Shown one piece after another: positions 43,051 to 52,450 of a DNA stretch of 64,000 bases. The stretch covers positions 5,188,001 to 5,252,000 of the forward strand of contig NZ_AZUI01000001.1 of assembly GCF_000526995.1 (NCBI RefSeq), written 5' to 3'. A program made the position numbers and the translations under genes. Each line of letters begins with the position of its first letter. Position 1 is the stretch's first letter. The stretch comes from Lacrimispora indolis DSM 755. GTDB taxonomy: Bacteria > Bacillota > Clostridia > Lachnospirales > Lachnospiraceae. Under the pieces are notes generated by a model that was not told where the DNA came from, searched no databases, and saw nothing but the letters and a program-made list of their open reading frames with translations.

Positions 43051-44244
43051 TTATACCAGAGCCTTTGTCTCTCTTGCAATGGCCAGTTCTTCATTGGTAG
43101 GAATGACACATACCTTTACCTTTGAATCCGGTGTGGAAATCATGACACGTTTTCCTCTTGCCTTATTGATCTCCGGATCAATGGTAATGCCAAGGTAACC
43201 TAAATATTCGCAAACCGCACCTCTGATCGGCTTATCGTTTTCACCGACACCTGCAGTAAATACAATGGCATCAACACCGTTCATGGCTGCCACATAAGCA
43301 CCGATGTATTTTGCTACGCGGTAAATAAATGCCTGAATAGCAACATCAGCCAGATGGTTGCCTTCTCCCTGAGCCTTCTGCACATCGCGGAAATCACTGG
43401 AAATGCCTCCGGACATGCCGAGAATACCGGATTTCTTATTTAAGATATCCAATACTTCATTAACACTCTTGCCTTCCTTATTGCAGATAAACTGTACAAC
43501 AGCAGGATCAATATCACCGCTTCTGGTTCCCATGATAAGGCCCTCTAAAGGAGTCAGTCCCATGCTGGTGTCCACACACTTGCCGCCGATGGAGGCTGAA
43601 ATGCTGGCTCCGTTTCCTAAATGGCAAACAACTACCTTGCCCTTCTCAGGATCTAAACCGCAATAGCTTAACGCTTCATTGGATACAAATTTATGGCTTG
43701 TACCATGGAAGCCGTAACGGCGAATGCTGTATTTCTCATAGTATTCATGAGGAATTGCATACATGGAGGCTTTTTCAGGCATACCCATACCAAAAGAAGT
43801 ATCAAATACCGCTACATTGGGAACTCCAGGTACTGCTTCCTCACATGCCTCAATTCCTACCAGGTTTGCAGGATTATGCAAAGGTCCTAAATCAAAGCAG
43901 TCACGGATAACTTTTTTCACATCTTCATTTACTACGATGGAATCGCTGTAAATCGTGCCGGCATGGAGAACCCTGTGTCCTACTGCAGAAATTTCACTGG
44001 TATCCTTGATTACACCGTATTCCGGATCAACCAATGCATCCATAACCAGCTTGATAGCAACGGTATGGTTCGGCATCTCTTTCTCTACTTCCATTTCCTC
44101 TTTTCCTTCTGCCTTGTGAGACAGCTTGGAACCGTTAATGCCGATTCTCTCGCATAAGCCTTTTGCCAGAACTCCCTCGTTCTCCATATCAATCAGCTGA
44201 TACTTTAAGGAAGAACTTCCGCAGTTAATAACTAAAATTTTCAT
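43051..44244 (-). CDS. ackA: acetate kinase
   Basis: A 397-residue kinase converting acetyl phosphate and ADP to acetate and ATP, the last step of energy-yielding acetogenesis or fermentation. The N-terminal VINCGSSSLKYQL, the catalytic-arginine region VGHRVLHAG, RRYGFHGTSHKFV, and the nucleotide site HLGNGAS and FTAGVGEN are all intact. It lies 20 bp after pduL, forming a phosphotransacylase-kinase operon. Confidence 0.97.
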   Translation of the reverse strand: MKILVINCGSSSLKYQLIDMENEGVLAKGLCERIGINGSKLSHKAEGKEEMEVEKEMPNHTVAIKLVMDALVDPEYGVIKDTSEISAVGHRVLHAGTIYSDSIVVNEDVKKVIRDCFDLGPLHNPANLVGIEACEEAVPGVPNVAVFDTSFGMGMPEKASMYAIPHEYYEKYSIRRYGFHGTSHKFVSNEALSYCGLDPEKGKVVVCHLGNGASISASIGGKCVDTSMGLTPLEGLIMGTRSGDIDPAVVQFICNKEGKSVNEVLDILNKKSGILGMSGGISSDFRDVQKAQGEGNHLADVAIQAFIYRVAKYIGAYVAAMNGVDAIVFTAGVGENDKPIRGAVCEYLGYLGITIDPEINKARGKRVMISTPDSKVKVCVIPTNEELAIARETKALV

Positions 44245-44264
44245 ATTCCTTTGATTCTCCTTTA

Positions 44265-44834
44265 TTATTTAATAATTTCACCGTACTGTTCTCTGCCGCA
44301 GCCTGCTGCGTTAGATTCATCTGTATCAATGTGCATAGCCAAAGCATAATTTTCATTTACACGCACAACCACATCTCCGAAAATCAGGCTTCTTCCGTTC
44401 GTGTCAACCTTTACAGAAACGATTTCACCATCTTTCACACCAAGCTGTTCTGCTTCTGCGGGGGTTGCATGAATATGACGCTTTGCAACGATTACACCCT
44501 CTGTTATTTCAATTTCACCGGCAGGTCCAATAATCTTGCATGCACCGCTGCCTGCAACGTCACCGGATTCTCTCAAAGGTGCGGCAATTCCAATGGAACG
44601 GGCATCGGTCATAGAAAGCTCTATCTGAGTCGCCTTTCTAACCGGTCCTAAAATGGAAATTCCTTTAAACTCACTCTTGGAACCTACAACGGTTACTCTC
44701 TCTTCACATGCATACTGACCCGGCTGGGATAAATATTTTTTCTTTGTTAACTCATAGCCCTGTCCAAATAAAATCTCAAGATGTTCCTGAGATAAATGTA
44801 CATGACGAGCTGATGTTTCAACGATAAAATTCAT
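44265..44834 (-). CDS. pduL: phosphate propanoyltransferase / phosphotransacetylase, PduL type
   Basis: A 189-residue PduL acyltransferase exchanging CoA for phosphate on acetyl- or propionyl-CoA. Zinc-binding histidines are in SARHVHLSQEHL and AKRHIHATP. It precedes ackA and lacks an encapsulation-type N-terminal extension, and no microcompartment genes are nearby. It therefore probably serves as the main cytosolic phosphotransacetylase in place of Pta. The start MNFIVETSARH is preferred; an upstream ATG has no ribosome site and lies in a hairpin. Confidence 0.92.
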   Translation of the reverse strand: MNFIVETSARHVHLSQEHLEILFGQGYELTKKKYLSQPGQYACEERVTVVGSKSEFKGISILGPVRKATQIELSMTDARSIGIAAPLRESGDVAGSGACKIIGPAGEIEITEGVIVAKRHIHATPAEAEQLGVKDGEIVSVKVDTNGRSLIFGDVVVRVNENYALAMHIDTDESNAAGCGREQYGEIIK

Positions 44835-44858
44835 ACCTATCTGATCTCCTGTTCTTGT

Positions 44859-44916
44859 AATCAATGTTTTTCATTGATTCTCACTCTATTCTATGTGTAT
44901 TCGTTAAAATTTTCAA
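44859..44916 (-). promoter_or_regulatory. pduL-ackA promoter and 5'-leader hairpin
   Basis: On the minus strand TTGAAA (44911-44916) and TAGAAT (44888-44893) have a 17-base spacer. In the leader an inverted repeat AATCAATG/CATTGATT with a five-base loop (44859-44879) lies near the transcript start. It may be an operator or stabilise the 5' end. Confidence 0.65.
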
Positions 44917-44934
44917 GTCTTGTGCTAAAATAAT

Positions 44935-44963
44935 TTGCATTTTTTGCGGAACAATAGCATAAT
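44935..44963 (+). promoter_or_regulatory. tmcAL promoter
   Basis: TTGCAT (44935-44940) and CATAAT (44958-44963) are 17 bases apart, about 30 bases before the AAAGGAC ribosome site of tmcAL. It is back to back with the divergent pduL promoter. Confidence 0.6.
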
Positions 44964-44994
44964 AGAGTATAAAAAAAGAAAAAGGACATTTCTT

Positions 44995-46257
44995 ATGGTG
45001 AAAAATAAACATTCTCTTGCCGTTGGCATTATCGCCGAATACAACCCCTTCCACAATGGACATGCCTACCATATCAGGAAGGCTAAGGAAATGACACAGG
45101 CAGACTATTGCATCGTAGTCATGAGCGGAGATTTTGTCCAAAGAGGAGCGCCTGCCATCTATGATAAATATACCAGGACAGCCATGGCATTGTCCTGCGG
45201 AGCCGACCTTGTGATCGAGATACCCTCTGTTTTTGCCTCCAGCAGCGCAGAAGACTTTGCCGCCTGCGCAGTCGCTCTCCTTAACAATCTGGGAGTGACG
45301 GGTGCCTTCTGTTTTGGAAGCGAATGCGGAGATGTGGAAAAACTTTCCGGTATTGCTTCTATTTTAGCCACCGAACCCCCTGTTTATACGAAGGAGCTGC
45401 GCAGGGAGCTGAAAAAGGGGGCCACCTTTCCGGAAGCCAGGAATCAGGCTTTGATTTCCTGCGGAATACTAAAAGAGGAGGAGGCCTCCATCCTGACTTC
45501 CCCAAACAACATCCTTGGGATCGAATATTGCAAGGCCCTTTACCGGCAAAAAAGCCCGATGACTCCTGTCACCCTTTCCAGAAAAGGCAGCGGCTATCAC
45601 GATACCAGCCTGGCCTCAGAGCATTACAGTTCTGCCACCGGGATCCGGAAAGCCCTTCATGAAAACCCGGATATCCTGGAGCAGGCCGATTCCTCTCAGA
45701 TACAGGTGCCTGATGCCGTAAAGCAGATGATGTCTCAGGGCTTCCCTGTGTTTCCTGATGATTTCAGCGCCCTGTTAAATACCTCCTTGCTGAAATTGGA
45801 TTATGAAGGGATTCCCTTTCAGAAATATGCCGATGTTTCGGAGGAATTGGCGTCAAGGCTTTTAAAGCAGCTTACAGATTTCCTTCCCTTTGAAGAACGG
45901 ATCAACCAGTTAAAAACAAGACAGTATACTTACACCCGGATCAGCCGGGCCCTTCTCCATATCGCTTTGGGGATCACTTCCCATCAGGTCGTTTTGGGCC
46001 GGAACGCCGGCTATGCTCCATATGCCCGTGTTTTAGGCTTTAAAAAGACATCCGCCCCCCTTATGGGAGAAATAAAAAAGAGAGGGAGCATCCCTCTCAT
46101 AACAAAAACCGCCGATGCCAGGCTCATCCTTTCCGGCGTTGCCTGGTCCATGCTCCGGCAGGATTTTTACTGCTCCCACATTTATCAGACCATTGTGCAG
46201 GACAAATATCCCATAAAAATGAAAAACGAGTTCACCCATTCCGTCGTCATTCTATGA
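44995..46257 (+). CDS. tmcAL: tRNA(Met) cytidine acetate ligase TmcAL
   Basis: A 420-residue enzyme that uses acetate and ATP to acetylate the wobble cytidine of elongator tRNA-Met. The nucleotidyl-transferase motif GIIAEYNPFHNGHAYHI (about residues 12-28) and the SGDFVQRGAPAIYDKYTRT region are diagnostic of the YlbM/TmcAL family. The start MVKNKHSL has an AAAGGA site; an upstream in-frame ATG overlaps the promoter. It is divergent from pduL-ackA, so acetate-making and acetate-using genes share one intergenic region. Its end overlaps the convergent NUDIX gene by six bases. Confidence 0.93.
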   Translation: MVKNKHSLAVGIIAEYNPFHNGHAYHIRKAKEMTQADYCIVVMSGDFVQRGAPAIYDKYTRTAMALSCGADLVIEIPSVFASSSAEDFAACAVALLNNLGVTGAFCFGSECGDVEKLSGIASILATEPPVYTKELRRELKKGATFPEARNQALISCGILKEEEASILTSPNNILGIEYCKALYRQKSPMTPVTLSRKGSGYHDTSLASEHYSSATGIRKALHENPDILEQADSSQIQVPDAVKQMMSQGFPVFPDDFSALLNTSLLKLDYEGIPFQKYADVSEELASRLLKQLTDFLPFEERINQLKTRQYTYTRISRALLHIALGITSHQVVLGRNAGYAPYARVLGFKKTSAPLMGEIKKRGSIPLITKTADARLILSGVAWSMLRQDFYCSHIYQTIVQDKYPIKMKNEFTHSVVIL

Positions 46258-46758
46258 CAGCGGCTGAAGGAATTCCTGGATCCTGTCTTTATATAGAAGA
46301 AACCGGGATTTTGGAACCACGATCCCCTGTTTCCACATTTCAAGGAGCTGCTCAAATGTAACAAATTTTGCATCCACCACTTCTTCCTTCTGAATGGTTA
46401 TATCTTTTATGGTGACCTTTTGCCTGGTAATATAGGTATCTACAAAACGCTCTTTCTGACGGATGGTATGGATCAGAAAGAGCTGATCTTTTTCCGCCCG
46501 TATTCCAACTTCTTCTGAAAGCTCCCGAAGGGCTCCCTCCACACTTGTTTCCCCCGTAAGAGCAGAGCCTCCGGTGCATTCCCACATAAGGCCATAGGGC
46601 TTATCCGGATGCCTCTTTGTCAGCAAAATTTCCTGATCTTCATTTACCAGCCAGACATCTGCTACAAGATGGTATTCCCCCTGGGCCAGCGGTACACCCC
46701 TGACATGGGTTTTTCCGGTGGCCACTCTGTTTTCATCGTAAACATCCCAAAGCTCCAT
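46252..46758 (-). CDS. NUDIX hydrolase
   Basis: A 168-residue NUDIX protein. The NUDIX box is complete (GSALTGETSVEGAL followed by RELSEEVGI, about residues 66-88). It begins MELWDVYDENRVATGKT, as in IPP-isomerase/YfcD-like NUDIX proteins. It hydrolyses a nucleotide diphosphate-linked substrate that cannot be named. It converges with tmcAL. Confidence 0.88.
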   Translation of the reverse strand: MELWDVYDENRVATGKTHVRGVPLAQGEYHLVADVWLVNEDQEILLTKRHPDKPYGLMWECTGGSALTGETSVEGALRELSEEVGIRAEKDQLFLIHTIRQKERFVDTYITRQKVTIKDITIQKEEVVDAKFVTFEQLLEMWKQGIVVPKSRFLLYKDRIQEFLQPLS

Positions 46759-46795
46759 AAGCCATTCCTCCCGACCTAAGAATCATCTGATGCAG

Positions 46796-47140
46796 TTAAA
46801 AGTTTCCGCCGTTCCAACCCCAGTGATCCACTTCCTCATACTTCACATAAATTTTATCCTGTGCAATGGAAAGCACGTCCTTGTGGATCTTGCAGATCTC
46901 AGCAGTCAGGCGGTCATAATCCTGCTCTGATGCATGACCGAAAATCTTCACTTCCACAAAAGCCATCTTTGTATCATTCTTACCCTTAAAGTAAAGAGAA
47001 CAGTTATCTTCAAAACCAACCATGAGCCAGCTTTCCGACTTGCCGGGAATGAGGCTGATGGCCTGTCCAAGCCTGGCCTTTAAGGCTGTTTTTTCTTCTT
47101 CTGATAATGTAACATTTACTTTGGAATTAATAAAAGGCAT
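46796..47140 (-). CDS. macrophage migration inhibitory factor-like tautomerase
   Basis: A 114-residue tautomerase-superfamily protein resembling MIF. It begins MPFINSKVNV, leaving the catalytic Pro at position 2 after Met removal, and ends WGWNGGNF, close to the MIF C-terminus. The length equals that of MIF. Bacterial homologues are phenylpyruvate/D-dopachrome tautomerases of uncertain role, and a few affect host signalling. The downstream neighbour is NUDIX; no clear operon function. Confidence 0.88.
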   Translation of the reverse strand: MPFINSKVNVTLSEEEKTALKARLGQAISLIPGKSESWLMVGFEDNCSLYFKGKNDTKMAFVEVKIFGHASEQDYDRLTAEICKIHKDVLSIAQDKIYVKYEEVDHWGWNGGNF

Positions 47141-47185
47141 TGATAGCTCCTCCTTAAAGTATTTTTTATATCATACCACATATCA

Positions 47186-48379
47186 TCAGAAATTACCATC
47201 TGCTTTCCATTTTGTATCATCTTCCAGCAACAGGTTTGCAAGAGTCAGTTTTCCATGAAGAAATTCCAGGATCTCCCCTATCTCCTTTCGGTTGTCCTTC
47301 TTTCCGCCCTGCTTTACTGCGCGGATCAGAATATTCTTGGGAGTGTGCTCCATATCGATAAATTCCAGGATCTGAGTGCGGTATCCCCGGCTTTCCAGAA
47401 TTTCCGCTCTGAGGGCATCGGTATAAAGCGCTGCCATCCGTTCCCGGATGAGGCCATATTGAAATACAGGAGCCATAAGCTCTTGATCCATGGTCTTATT
47501 CAGTTCATGCTGACAGCAGGGAACCGACAAAATGACAGAAGCTCCCCACTTAACTGCCTTTGCAAGGGCATAATCCGTAGCGGTATCGCAGGCATGAAGT
47601 GTTACAACCATGTCCACATGATCCACTCCTTCATAGGAGGCAATATCCCCATGATAAAATTTCAGCTTATCATACCCATACCGTTCTCCTAAACGGTTGC
47701 AGTCATCAATGACCGTCTGTTTTAAATCCAGCCCAATGACGCGGATAGAATACCCTTTTAACTCATGAAGATAGTAATACATGGCAAAAGTCAGATAAGA
47801 TTTCCCGCATCCAAAATCAATGATCACATTCTCCCTGTTCTTATCAAGCCTTGGAAGAATATCCTCAATAAATTCCAAAAACCGGTTGATCTGCCGGAAC
47901 TTATCATACCGGGAGGCAATGATCTTCCCTTCCTCCGTCATGACGCCTAAATCCACCAGAAACGGAACGGTTGTCCCTTCTTTTAAAATATAGGTCTTCT
48001 GTCTGTTATGCTGAAGAACTGGGGAAGGCGCTGCAATCTTCTGCTGCCGCTTCACCTTGATGCTGAGATTCCCTTTTTTACTCACCAAAACTCTTACCTG
48101 GCCCTTCCCGGAATCCAGTTCCATCTGGCGCAGCTTCCCATCCAGCAAGTCCGCTATATAGGACATGCATTCCTCTGCAGAATAATTCTTATGGAAGGCC
48201 TGGTTCCCAACCAGCTCCTCCGCCTGAAAGATCAGGCTTCCTTTTAGCAAAAGCGGGCGTACCTTTACCTTGGAAACGCCCTGCTTATCCGCCGGATTGC
48301 TGACTACGATCCGAAGCAGATTTTCATCCAGAAATTCCCTTCCGATCTGAATTAGATTTTCTCTTTCCTTTTCTTCCAT
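47186..48379 (-). CDS. class I SAM-dependent methyltransferase (PF13679-like)
   Basis: A 397-residue protein. The C-terminal Rossmann methyltransferase domain (about 180-370) has the SAM motif IIDFGCGKSYLTFAMYYYL and the family signature LSVPCCQHELN. The N-terminal 150 residues form a separate, probably substrate-recognition, domain. It resembles Trm13/METTL25-type enzymes; tRNA or another RNA is the most likely target, but this is inference. The start MEEKERENL avoids the intercistronic repeat lying directly upstream. Confidence 0.8.
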   Translation of the reverse strand: MEEKERENLIQIGREFLDENLLRIVVSNPADKQGVSKVKVRPLLLKGSLIFQAEELVGNQAFHKNYSAEECMSYIADLLDGKLRQMELDSGKGQVRVLVSKKGNLSIKVKRQQKIAAPSPVLQHNRQKTYILKEGTTVPFLVDLGVMTEEGKIIASRYDKFRQINRFLEFIEDILPRLDKNRENVIIDFGCGKSYLTFAMYYYLHELKGYSIRVIGLDLKQTVIDDCNRLGERYGYDKLKFYHGDIASYEGVDHVDMVVTLHACDTATDYALAKAVKWGASVILSVPCCQHELNKTMDQELMAPVFQYGLIRERMAALYTDALRAEILESRGYRTQILEFIDMEHTPKNILIRAVKQGGKKDNRKEIGEILEFLHGKLTLANLLLEDDTKWKADGNF

Positions 48380-48400
48380 GAAATCTGGCAATTCCTTTCC

Positions 48401-48503
48401 TCTTTCCTGTCCATGATCTTTGGACATACAGGTATACCCGCAGGGTGTTTCCTCTTACTTGCCCATGCCCATTGGACATACAGGTATACCCGCAGGGTGT
48501 TTC
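48401..48503 (-). repeat. two tandem copies of a structured intercistronic repeat
   Basis: Two units of about 52 bp (48401-48452 and 48453-48503) fill the gap between the histidine-phosphatase stop and the methyltransferase start. Read on the minus strand each has ACCC-TGC-GGGT, then TGTCCA paired with TGGACA or TGGGCA, then AGGAAAGAG or AAGTAAGAG. The second hairpin shows a pairing change between copies that keeps base pairing. Related units occur at 51697-51747 and 55036-55240. Confidence 0.9.
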
Positions 48504-49143
48504 AGTTTTCTGTCTCCACCCAGCTTGCCCGCAAAAGCTGGGGATATGGTTCCAGATGTGCAAAATCATTAAATCGTTCCACTGTAAAACGCCCTGTTTT
48601 TTCATTCCAGTGTATTTCCGTGATGCTGCAGTTTTCAAGAGAGTTTCCAAGGAGACGGTAATATTTCGGATCCATATGAAGCAGTGCCGTGATCACGATG
48701 CGGATCAGGCCCCCGTGAGTCACCACCGCCACATTCTGGAAGCCGCTTGCGGTGATTTCCTCAAAAACAGGCATTGCCCGCCTTATGACCTCCCCTGCGC
48801 ACTCACCGCCGGGATAGGGCAAATCCAGTTCCATCTGCTCCTGTTCTTTCTTAAACTCCTTAAACCTTGCCTCAATCTCCTCATCCGCCAGGCCTTCCAT
48901 TTCCCCGAAGGAAATTTCTCTAAGCTCCTGTCTTATGATGTGCTCTGCATTCCAGTAACGGTTTGCCTCTTTTGCGGTTTCCACCGCCCGGATCAAATGG
49001 CTGGAATACACCGCTTCAATGGTTTTGGCGGCAAGCCGTTTTCCCATCAGAGCCGACTGGCGGAGTCCTTCTTCCGATAAATTCACATCAATATTACAGA
49101 GCCTGCTGTTTTGCCGTCCATGGCGAATCAAATAAATGTTCAT
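48502..49143 (-). CDS. histidine phosphatase family protein (phosphoglycerate mutase-like)
   Basis: A 213-residue phosphatase of the branch-2/CobC-like type. The phosphohistidine motif LIRHGRQ (about residues 5-11), the second arginine in SSHLIRAVETA and the second histidine in VVTHGGLIR are present. The start MNIYLIRHG with a GGAAGGATTGGGAG site is chosen over an upstream ATG that would add 56 unrelated residues. Substrate unknown. The stop overlaps the first base of the intercistronic repeat. Confidence 0.9.
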   Translation of the reverse strand: MNIYLIRHGRQNSRLCNIDVNLSEEGLRQSALMGKRLAAKTIEAVYSSHLIRAVETAKEANRYWNAEHIIRQELREISFGEMEGLADEEIEARFKEFKKEQEQMELDLPYPGGECAGEVIRRAMPVFEEITASGFQNVAVVTHGGLIRIVITALLHMDPKYYRLLGNSLENCSITEIHWNEKTGRFTVERFNDFAHLEPYPQLLRASWVETEN

Positions 49144-49168
49144 CTCCCAATCCTTCCTCTGCTGCCTT

Positions 49169-50533
49169 TTAATTTTTAAAGCTGTGGATCGGGGCCGGAA
49201 TCCGTCCGCCTCTGGTAATGAATTTTTCACAGGAATACCGGCTGACCGGCATAACAGGAGCATATCCCAAAAGTCCGCCGAATTCCACCGTATCACCCAC
49301 AGACTTTCCAATGACAGGGATAATCCGGACGGCAGTGGTCTTCTGATTTACCATACCGATAGCAGATTCATCTGCAATAATGCCCGCAATGGTGGTAGCA
49401 GGCGTATCCCCGGGAATTGCGATCATGTCAAGGCCTACGGAACAAACGCAGGTCATTGCCTCCAGCTTCTCTATGTTCAGTGCTCCCATTGCCACCGCAT
49501 CAATCATTCCCTGATCTTCGCTGACAGGAATAAACGCGCCGCTTAAACCGCCTACATAGGAGGAGGCCATAACGCCGCCTTTTTTTACCTGGTCATTTAA
49601 CATGGCAAGAGCCGCCGTGGTGCCCGGCGCGCCAACCCGTTCCAGTCCGATCTCTTCCAGGATCTCAGCCACGCTGTCGCCAACGGCAGGCGTCGGTGCA
49701 AGGGATAAGTCAATGATTCCAAAGGGAACATTCAGCCTTCGGGAAGCCTCCTGGGCTACAAGCTGTCCCACCCGGGTTATCTTAAAGGCGGTTTTCTTAA
49801 TGGTTTCACACAGAACCCCAAAATCCTTTCCTCTGGCCGCTTCAATGGCCGTCTTAACAACCCCCGGGCCGCTGACTCCCACATTAATGATTGTCTCAGC
49901 TTCCGTTACCCCGTGGAACGCTCCTGCCATAAAGGGATTATCATCCGGTGCATTGCAAAATACCACCAGCTTGGCACAGCCAAGGGAATCCTTATCCTTG
50001 GTAGCCTTTGCCGTTTCCACCACAATCTCTCCCATAAGGGCCACTGCATCCATGTTAATGCCTGTTTTTGTGGAGCCAACATTGACGGAGCTGCATACCC
50101 GGTCCGTGCAGGCAAGGGCTTCCGGTATGGAGAGGATCAGATTTTTATCCGCAGCAGTCATTCCCTTGCTTACCAAAGAGGAGTATCCGCCGATAAAATT
50201 CACATCCACCTCTTTGGCCGCACGGTCAAGAGTCTGTGCAATGGTCACGAAATCTTCCGGACTTTTGCAGGCAGCTCCGCCGACTATGGCAATGGGGGTC
50301 ACGGAAATTCTTTTATTTACAATGGGGATACCAAAATCCTTTTCAATCTCCCTGCCTACTTCCACAAGGTTTTTTGCAGCAGTCGTGATCTTGTTATAAA
50401 TCTTTTCATTCATTGCCTTCAAATCACCGTCGCAGCAGTCAAGGAGGCTGATGCCCATGGTAATGGTACGCACATCAAGCATTTCCTGTTCAATCATCTT
50501 ATTGGTCTCATTTACTTCAAACATATTTAGCAT
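49169..50533 (-). CDS. PFL family protein (UPF0210/DUF711)
   Basis: A 454-residue protein of the widespread UPF0210 family, distantly related to glycyl-radical PFL folds but with no proven activity. The conserved start [15 protein letters not shown] and segments such as [17 protein letters not shown] and [16 protein letters not shown] are visible. It is followed 39 bp upstream by the ACT-domain gene, the invariant partner of this family, suggesting amino-acid-type allosteric control. Length is normal. Confidence 0.88.
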   Translation of the reverse strand: MLNMFEVNETNKMIEQEMLDVRTITMGISLLDCCDGDLKAMNEKIYNKITTAAKNLVEVGREIEKDFGIPIVNKRISVTPIAIVGGAACKSPEDFVTIAQTLDRAAKEVDVNFIGGYSSLVSKGMTAADKNLILSIPEALACTDRVCSSVNVGSTKTGINMDAVALMGEIVVETAKATKDKDSLGCAKLVVFCNAPDDNPFMAGAFHGVTEAETIINVGVSGPGVVKTAIEAARGKDFGVLCETIKKTAFKITRVGQLVAQEASRRLNVPFGIIDLSLAPTPAVGDSVAEILEEIGLERVGAPGTTAALAMLNDQVKKGGVMASSYVGGLSGAFIPVSEDQGMIDAVAMGALNIEKLEAMTCVCSVGLDMIAIPGDTPATTIAGIIADESAIGMVNQKTTAVRIIPVIGKSVGDTVEFGGLLGYAPVMPVSRYSCEKFITRGGRIPAPIHSFKN

Positions 50534-50572
50534 ATCAAGAACCCATCCTTTTCTTAAGCCTTTACCTTATCA

Positions 50573-50845
50573 TTAGATACGGTGCATACTGGTAAAAATT
50601 TCCTCTCGCTGGCATTTTACCTTTACGCCGATTTCATCGCCAATCTGTTCCAGTTCATCGGCCAGCTCCCCGAAAGGCTTTGCTGCGTCATTGATATCCA
50701 CGATCATCATCATATTAAAGAAGCCCTGGACAATAGTCTGGGAAATATCCAATATGTTCACCCTGTTGCCTGCCAGATAAGTACAGATCTTTGCAATGAT
50801 CCCAACGGTGTCTTTTCCAACTACTGTAATAATCGTTTTGTTCAT
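50573..50845 (-). CDS. ACT domain protein (UPF0237)
   Basis: A 90-residue single ACT domain (MNKTIITVVGKDTVGIIAKI, then VNILDISQTIVQGFFNMMMIVD). These small proteins resemble the regulatory part of the glycine-cleavage repressor GcvR and accompany UPF0210 genes. It probably binds a small ligand and controls its partner. The second ATG is chosen because AGGAG lies at the right distance. Confidence 0.9.
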   Translation of the reverse strand: MNKTIITVVGKDTVGIIAKICTYLAGNRVNILDISQTIVQGFFNMMMIVDINDAAKPFGELADELEQIGDEIGVKVKCQREEIFTSMHRI

Positions 50846-50891
50846 AATACTTCTCCTCTTCAATTAGTTTATAAGCCCACAGTTCAGCTCG

Positions 50892-51689
50892 CTATATTGT
50901 AATAATTTCCGACATCTGGTCCCTTTTTGCAACCGCTATGGAAAAATCCGATGCCTTAAATGGATTATCACCTTCTGTAATCTCAAGCCTTACGGTCTCA
51001 TAAGCAAGTTCCTCATAATTGTTCTCCTTGCTTAAGTGGCCCAGCAAAATCTTCTTTAAGTTATCATGGAGAATACAGCACAAGAGCCGCCCTGCATTCT
51101 CATTGGAAAGGTGTCCGTGATCTCCCAGGATCCGGCGCTTTAAATAATAGGGATAAGGGCCTGCCTGGAGCATATTTACATCGTGGTTGGACTCTAAAAG
51201 CACTGCATCAAGTCCCTGAAGATGTTCAATGATGTACTGGTCGTAATGTCCCATATCCGTGGCCACAGCAACAGACTTGCGCCCGTGCTGGATCCGGTAA
51301 GCTACCGGGTTTGACGCGTCGTGATCAATGGAGAACGGCTTTACTTCCAGATCCCCCACACAAAAATCCACGTCAGGCCTGATGGCGCAAAATAGTTCCC
51401 TGGGATATTCCCCCAGATACTTCTGCTTTGATATCTCTTCCAGGGTCTCCTTTGTTCCGTAAATGGGGACTCCATACTTCCTGGCCAGAACTCCCAGCCC
51501 CTTCGTATGGTCGGAATGTTCATGGGTAATGACGATTCCGGTCAGCTCATTACCCTTTATTCCAATCTCATTCAATCCCTGTTCGATCCGTTTGTTGCTG
51601 ATCCCGGCATCCACCAGGACATGTGTAGTATCGGAGCCCACATAAATGCAGTTTCCGCTGCTTCCGCTTGCAATACTTACCAATCTCAT
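50892..51689 (-). CDS. MBL-fold metallo-hydrolase (YycJ/WalJ-like)
   Basis: A 265-residue metallo-beta-lactamase-fold protein. The start MRLVSIASGSSGNCIYVGSD is highly conserved in the YycJ/WalJ family, and the metal motif THEHSDHTKGLG is intact (HxHxDH). Such proteins are linked to DNA-repair or cell-wall/replication coordination and have 5'-exonuclease activity in some cases. A longer frame would translate the repeat upstream, so it is rejected. It follows coaE in the same direction. Confidence 0.9.
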   Translation of the reverse strand: MRLVSIASGSSGNCIYVGSDTTHVLVDAGISNKRIEQGLNEIGIKGNELTGIVITHEHSDHTKGLGVLARKYGVPIYGTKETLEEISKQKYLGEYPRELFCAIRPDVDFCVGDLEVKPFSIDHDASNPVAYRIQHGRKSVAVATDMGHYDQYIIEHLQGLDAVLLESNHDVNMLQAGPYPYYLKRRILGDHGHLSNENAGRLLCCILHDNLKKILLGHLSKENNYEELAYETVRLEITEGDNPFKASDFSIAVAKRDQMSEIITI

Positions 51690-51696
51690 GATTTCC

Positions 51697-51747
51697 TCTT
51701 TCCTGTCCACGCTTTTTAAACATAAAGGCATACCCCTGGGTATTTCC
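51697..51747 (-). repeat. single copy of the structured intercistronic repeat
   Basis: One 51-bp unit directly precedes the MBL-hydrolase start and carries its ribosome site AGGAAAGAGG. The second hairpin here is TGTTTA paired with TGGACA, which keeps all six pairs by using G-T wobbles, evidence that the RNA fold is under selection. It lies between coaE and the MBL gene. Confidence 0.85.
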
Positions 51748-51785
51748 TTTCGCAGCACATCTGCTGAGCCATAAGCAGGGATTTT

Positions 51786-52367
51786 CTATCCCCTGTTTTT
51801 CAATATTTCAGCCAGCTGGCTTCTCACCTCTTCCATGGAACCGTCATTTTCAATCACCCGCGTACAACGGCTTAAAAACTCTGATTCAGAGGCCTGGCTT
51901 GCTATGATACGTTCCGAATGCTCTCTTGTATAACCCCTGCTTTCCGCCAAACGGCGGATCCGGTTCTCCTTTGAAGTTCGGACATACCACATTTCTTCCC
52001 AGCTGTCATCCATTTCTTCATTCATAATTGCAAATTCTACCACAATAAGCCCTGCTTGGGAAGCAGAAATTTTATCACTTATGGTTTTCCATACCATAGG
52101 GTGAATGATTCCATCTACAATTTTCCTTGCGCTGTCATCCTGAAAAATGCGTGCAGCCAGGGCTTTGCGGTCAATGGCTCCCTCCTGATTTAGGAAGCCC
52201 TTTCCCAGGGCTTCCGTCAGCGCCAGATAGCCTTCCATTCCCGGCTCCATCAGCTGGCGGGCCACTTCATCCGCCTTGATTACTTCCGCACCGTATTCTT
52301 CCTTTAAAATAGAAAGAACCATGCTTTTTCCGGCTCCAACACCTCCGGTCAGTCCAATCACTCTCAT
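51786..52367 (-). CDS. coaE: dephospho-CoA kinase
   Basis: A 193-residue kinase for the last step of coenzyme A synthesis. The P-loop GLTGGVGAGKS (about residues 5-15), the DEVAR motif and the lid region SKENRIRRLAESRGYTREH are all typical. Length is normal. It lies after polA, separated by a hairpin terminator, as in many Firmicutes. Confidence 0.95.
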   Translation of the reverse strand: MRVIGLTGGVGAGKSMVLSILKEEYGAEVIKADEVARQLMEPGMEGYLALTEALGKGFLNQEGAIDRKALAARIFQDDSARKIVDGIIHPMVWKTISDKISASQAGLIVVEFAIMNEEMDDSWEEMWYVRTSKENRIRRLAESRGYTREHSERIIASQASESEFLSRCTRVIENDGSMEEVRSQLAEILKNRG

Positions 52368-52450
52368 CCTGTCACCAACCCTTTATCCCTATGAATGCAT
52401 TGGGCCAGCCCGATATGCCTGGATGTCCATCCGGCGGCTGCCCATGAGGT

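Noticed and set aside
45324..45662. Plus-strand open frame inside tmcAL and similar long frames inside other genes
   Set aside because: Shadows of well-supported genes in other frames with no independent start signals or recognisable domains.
51690..51758. Longer start for the MBL hydrolase
   Set aside because: Adds 23 residues translated from the intercistronic repeat; family proteins start at MRLVSIASGSSGNC.
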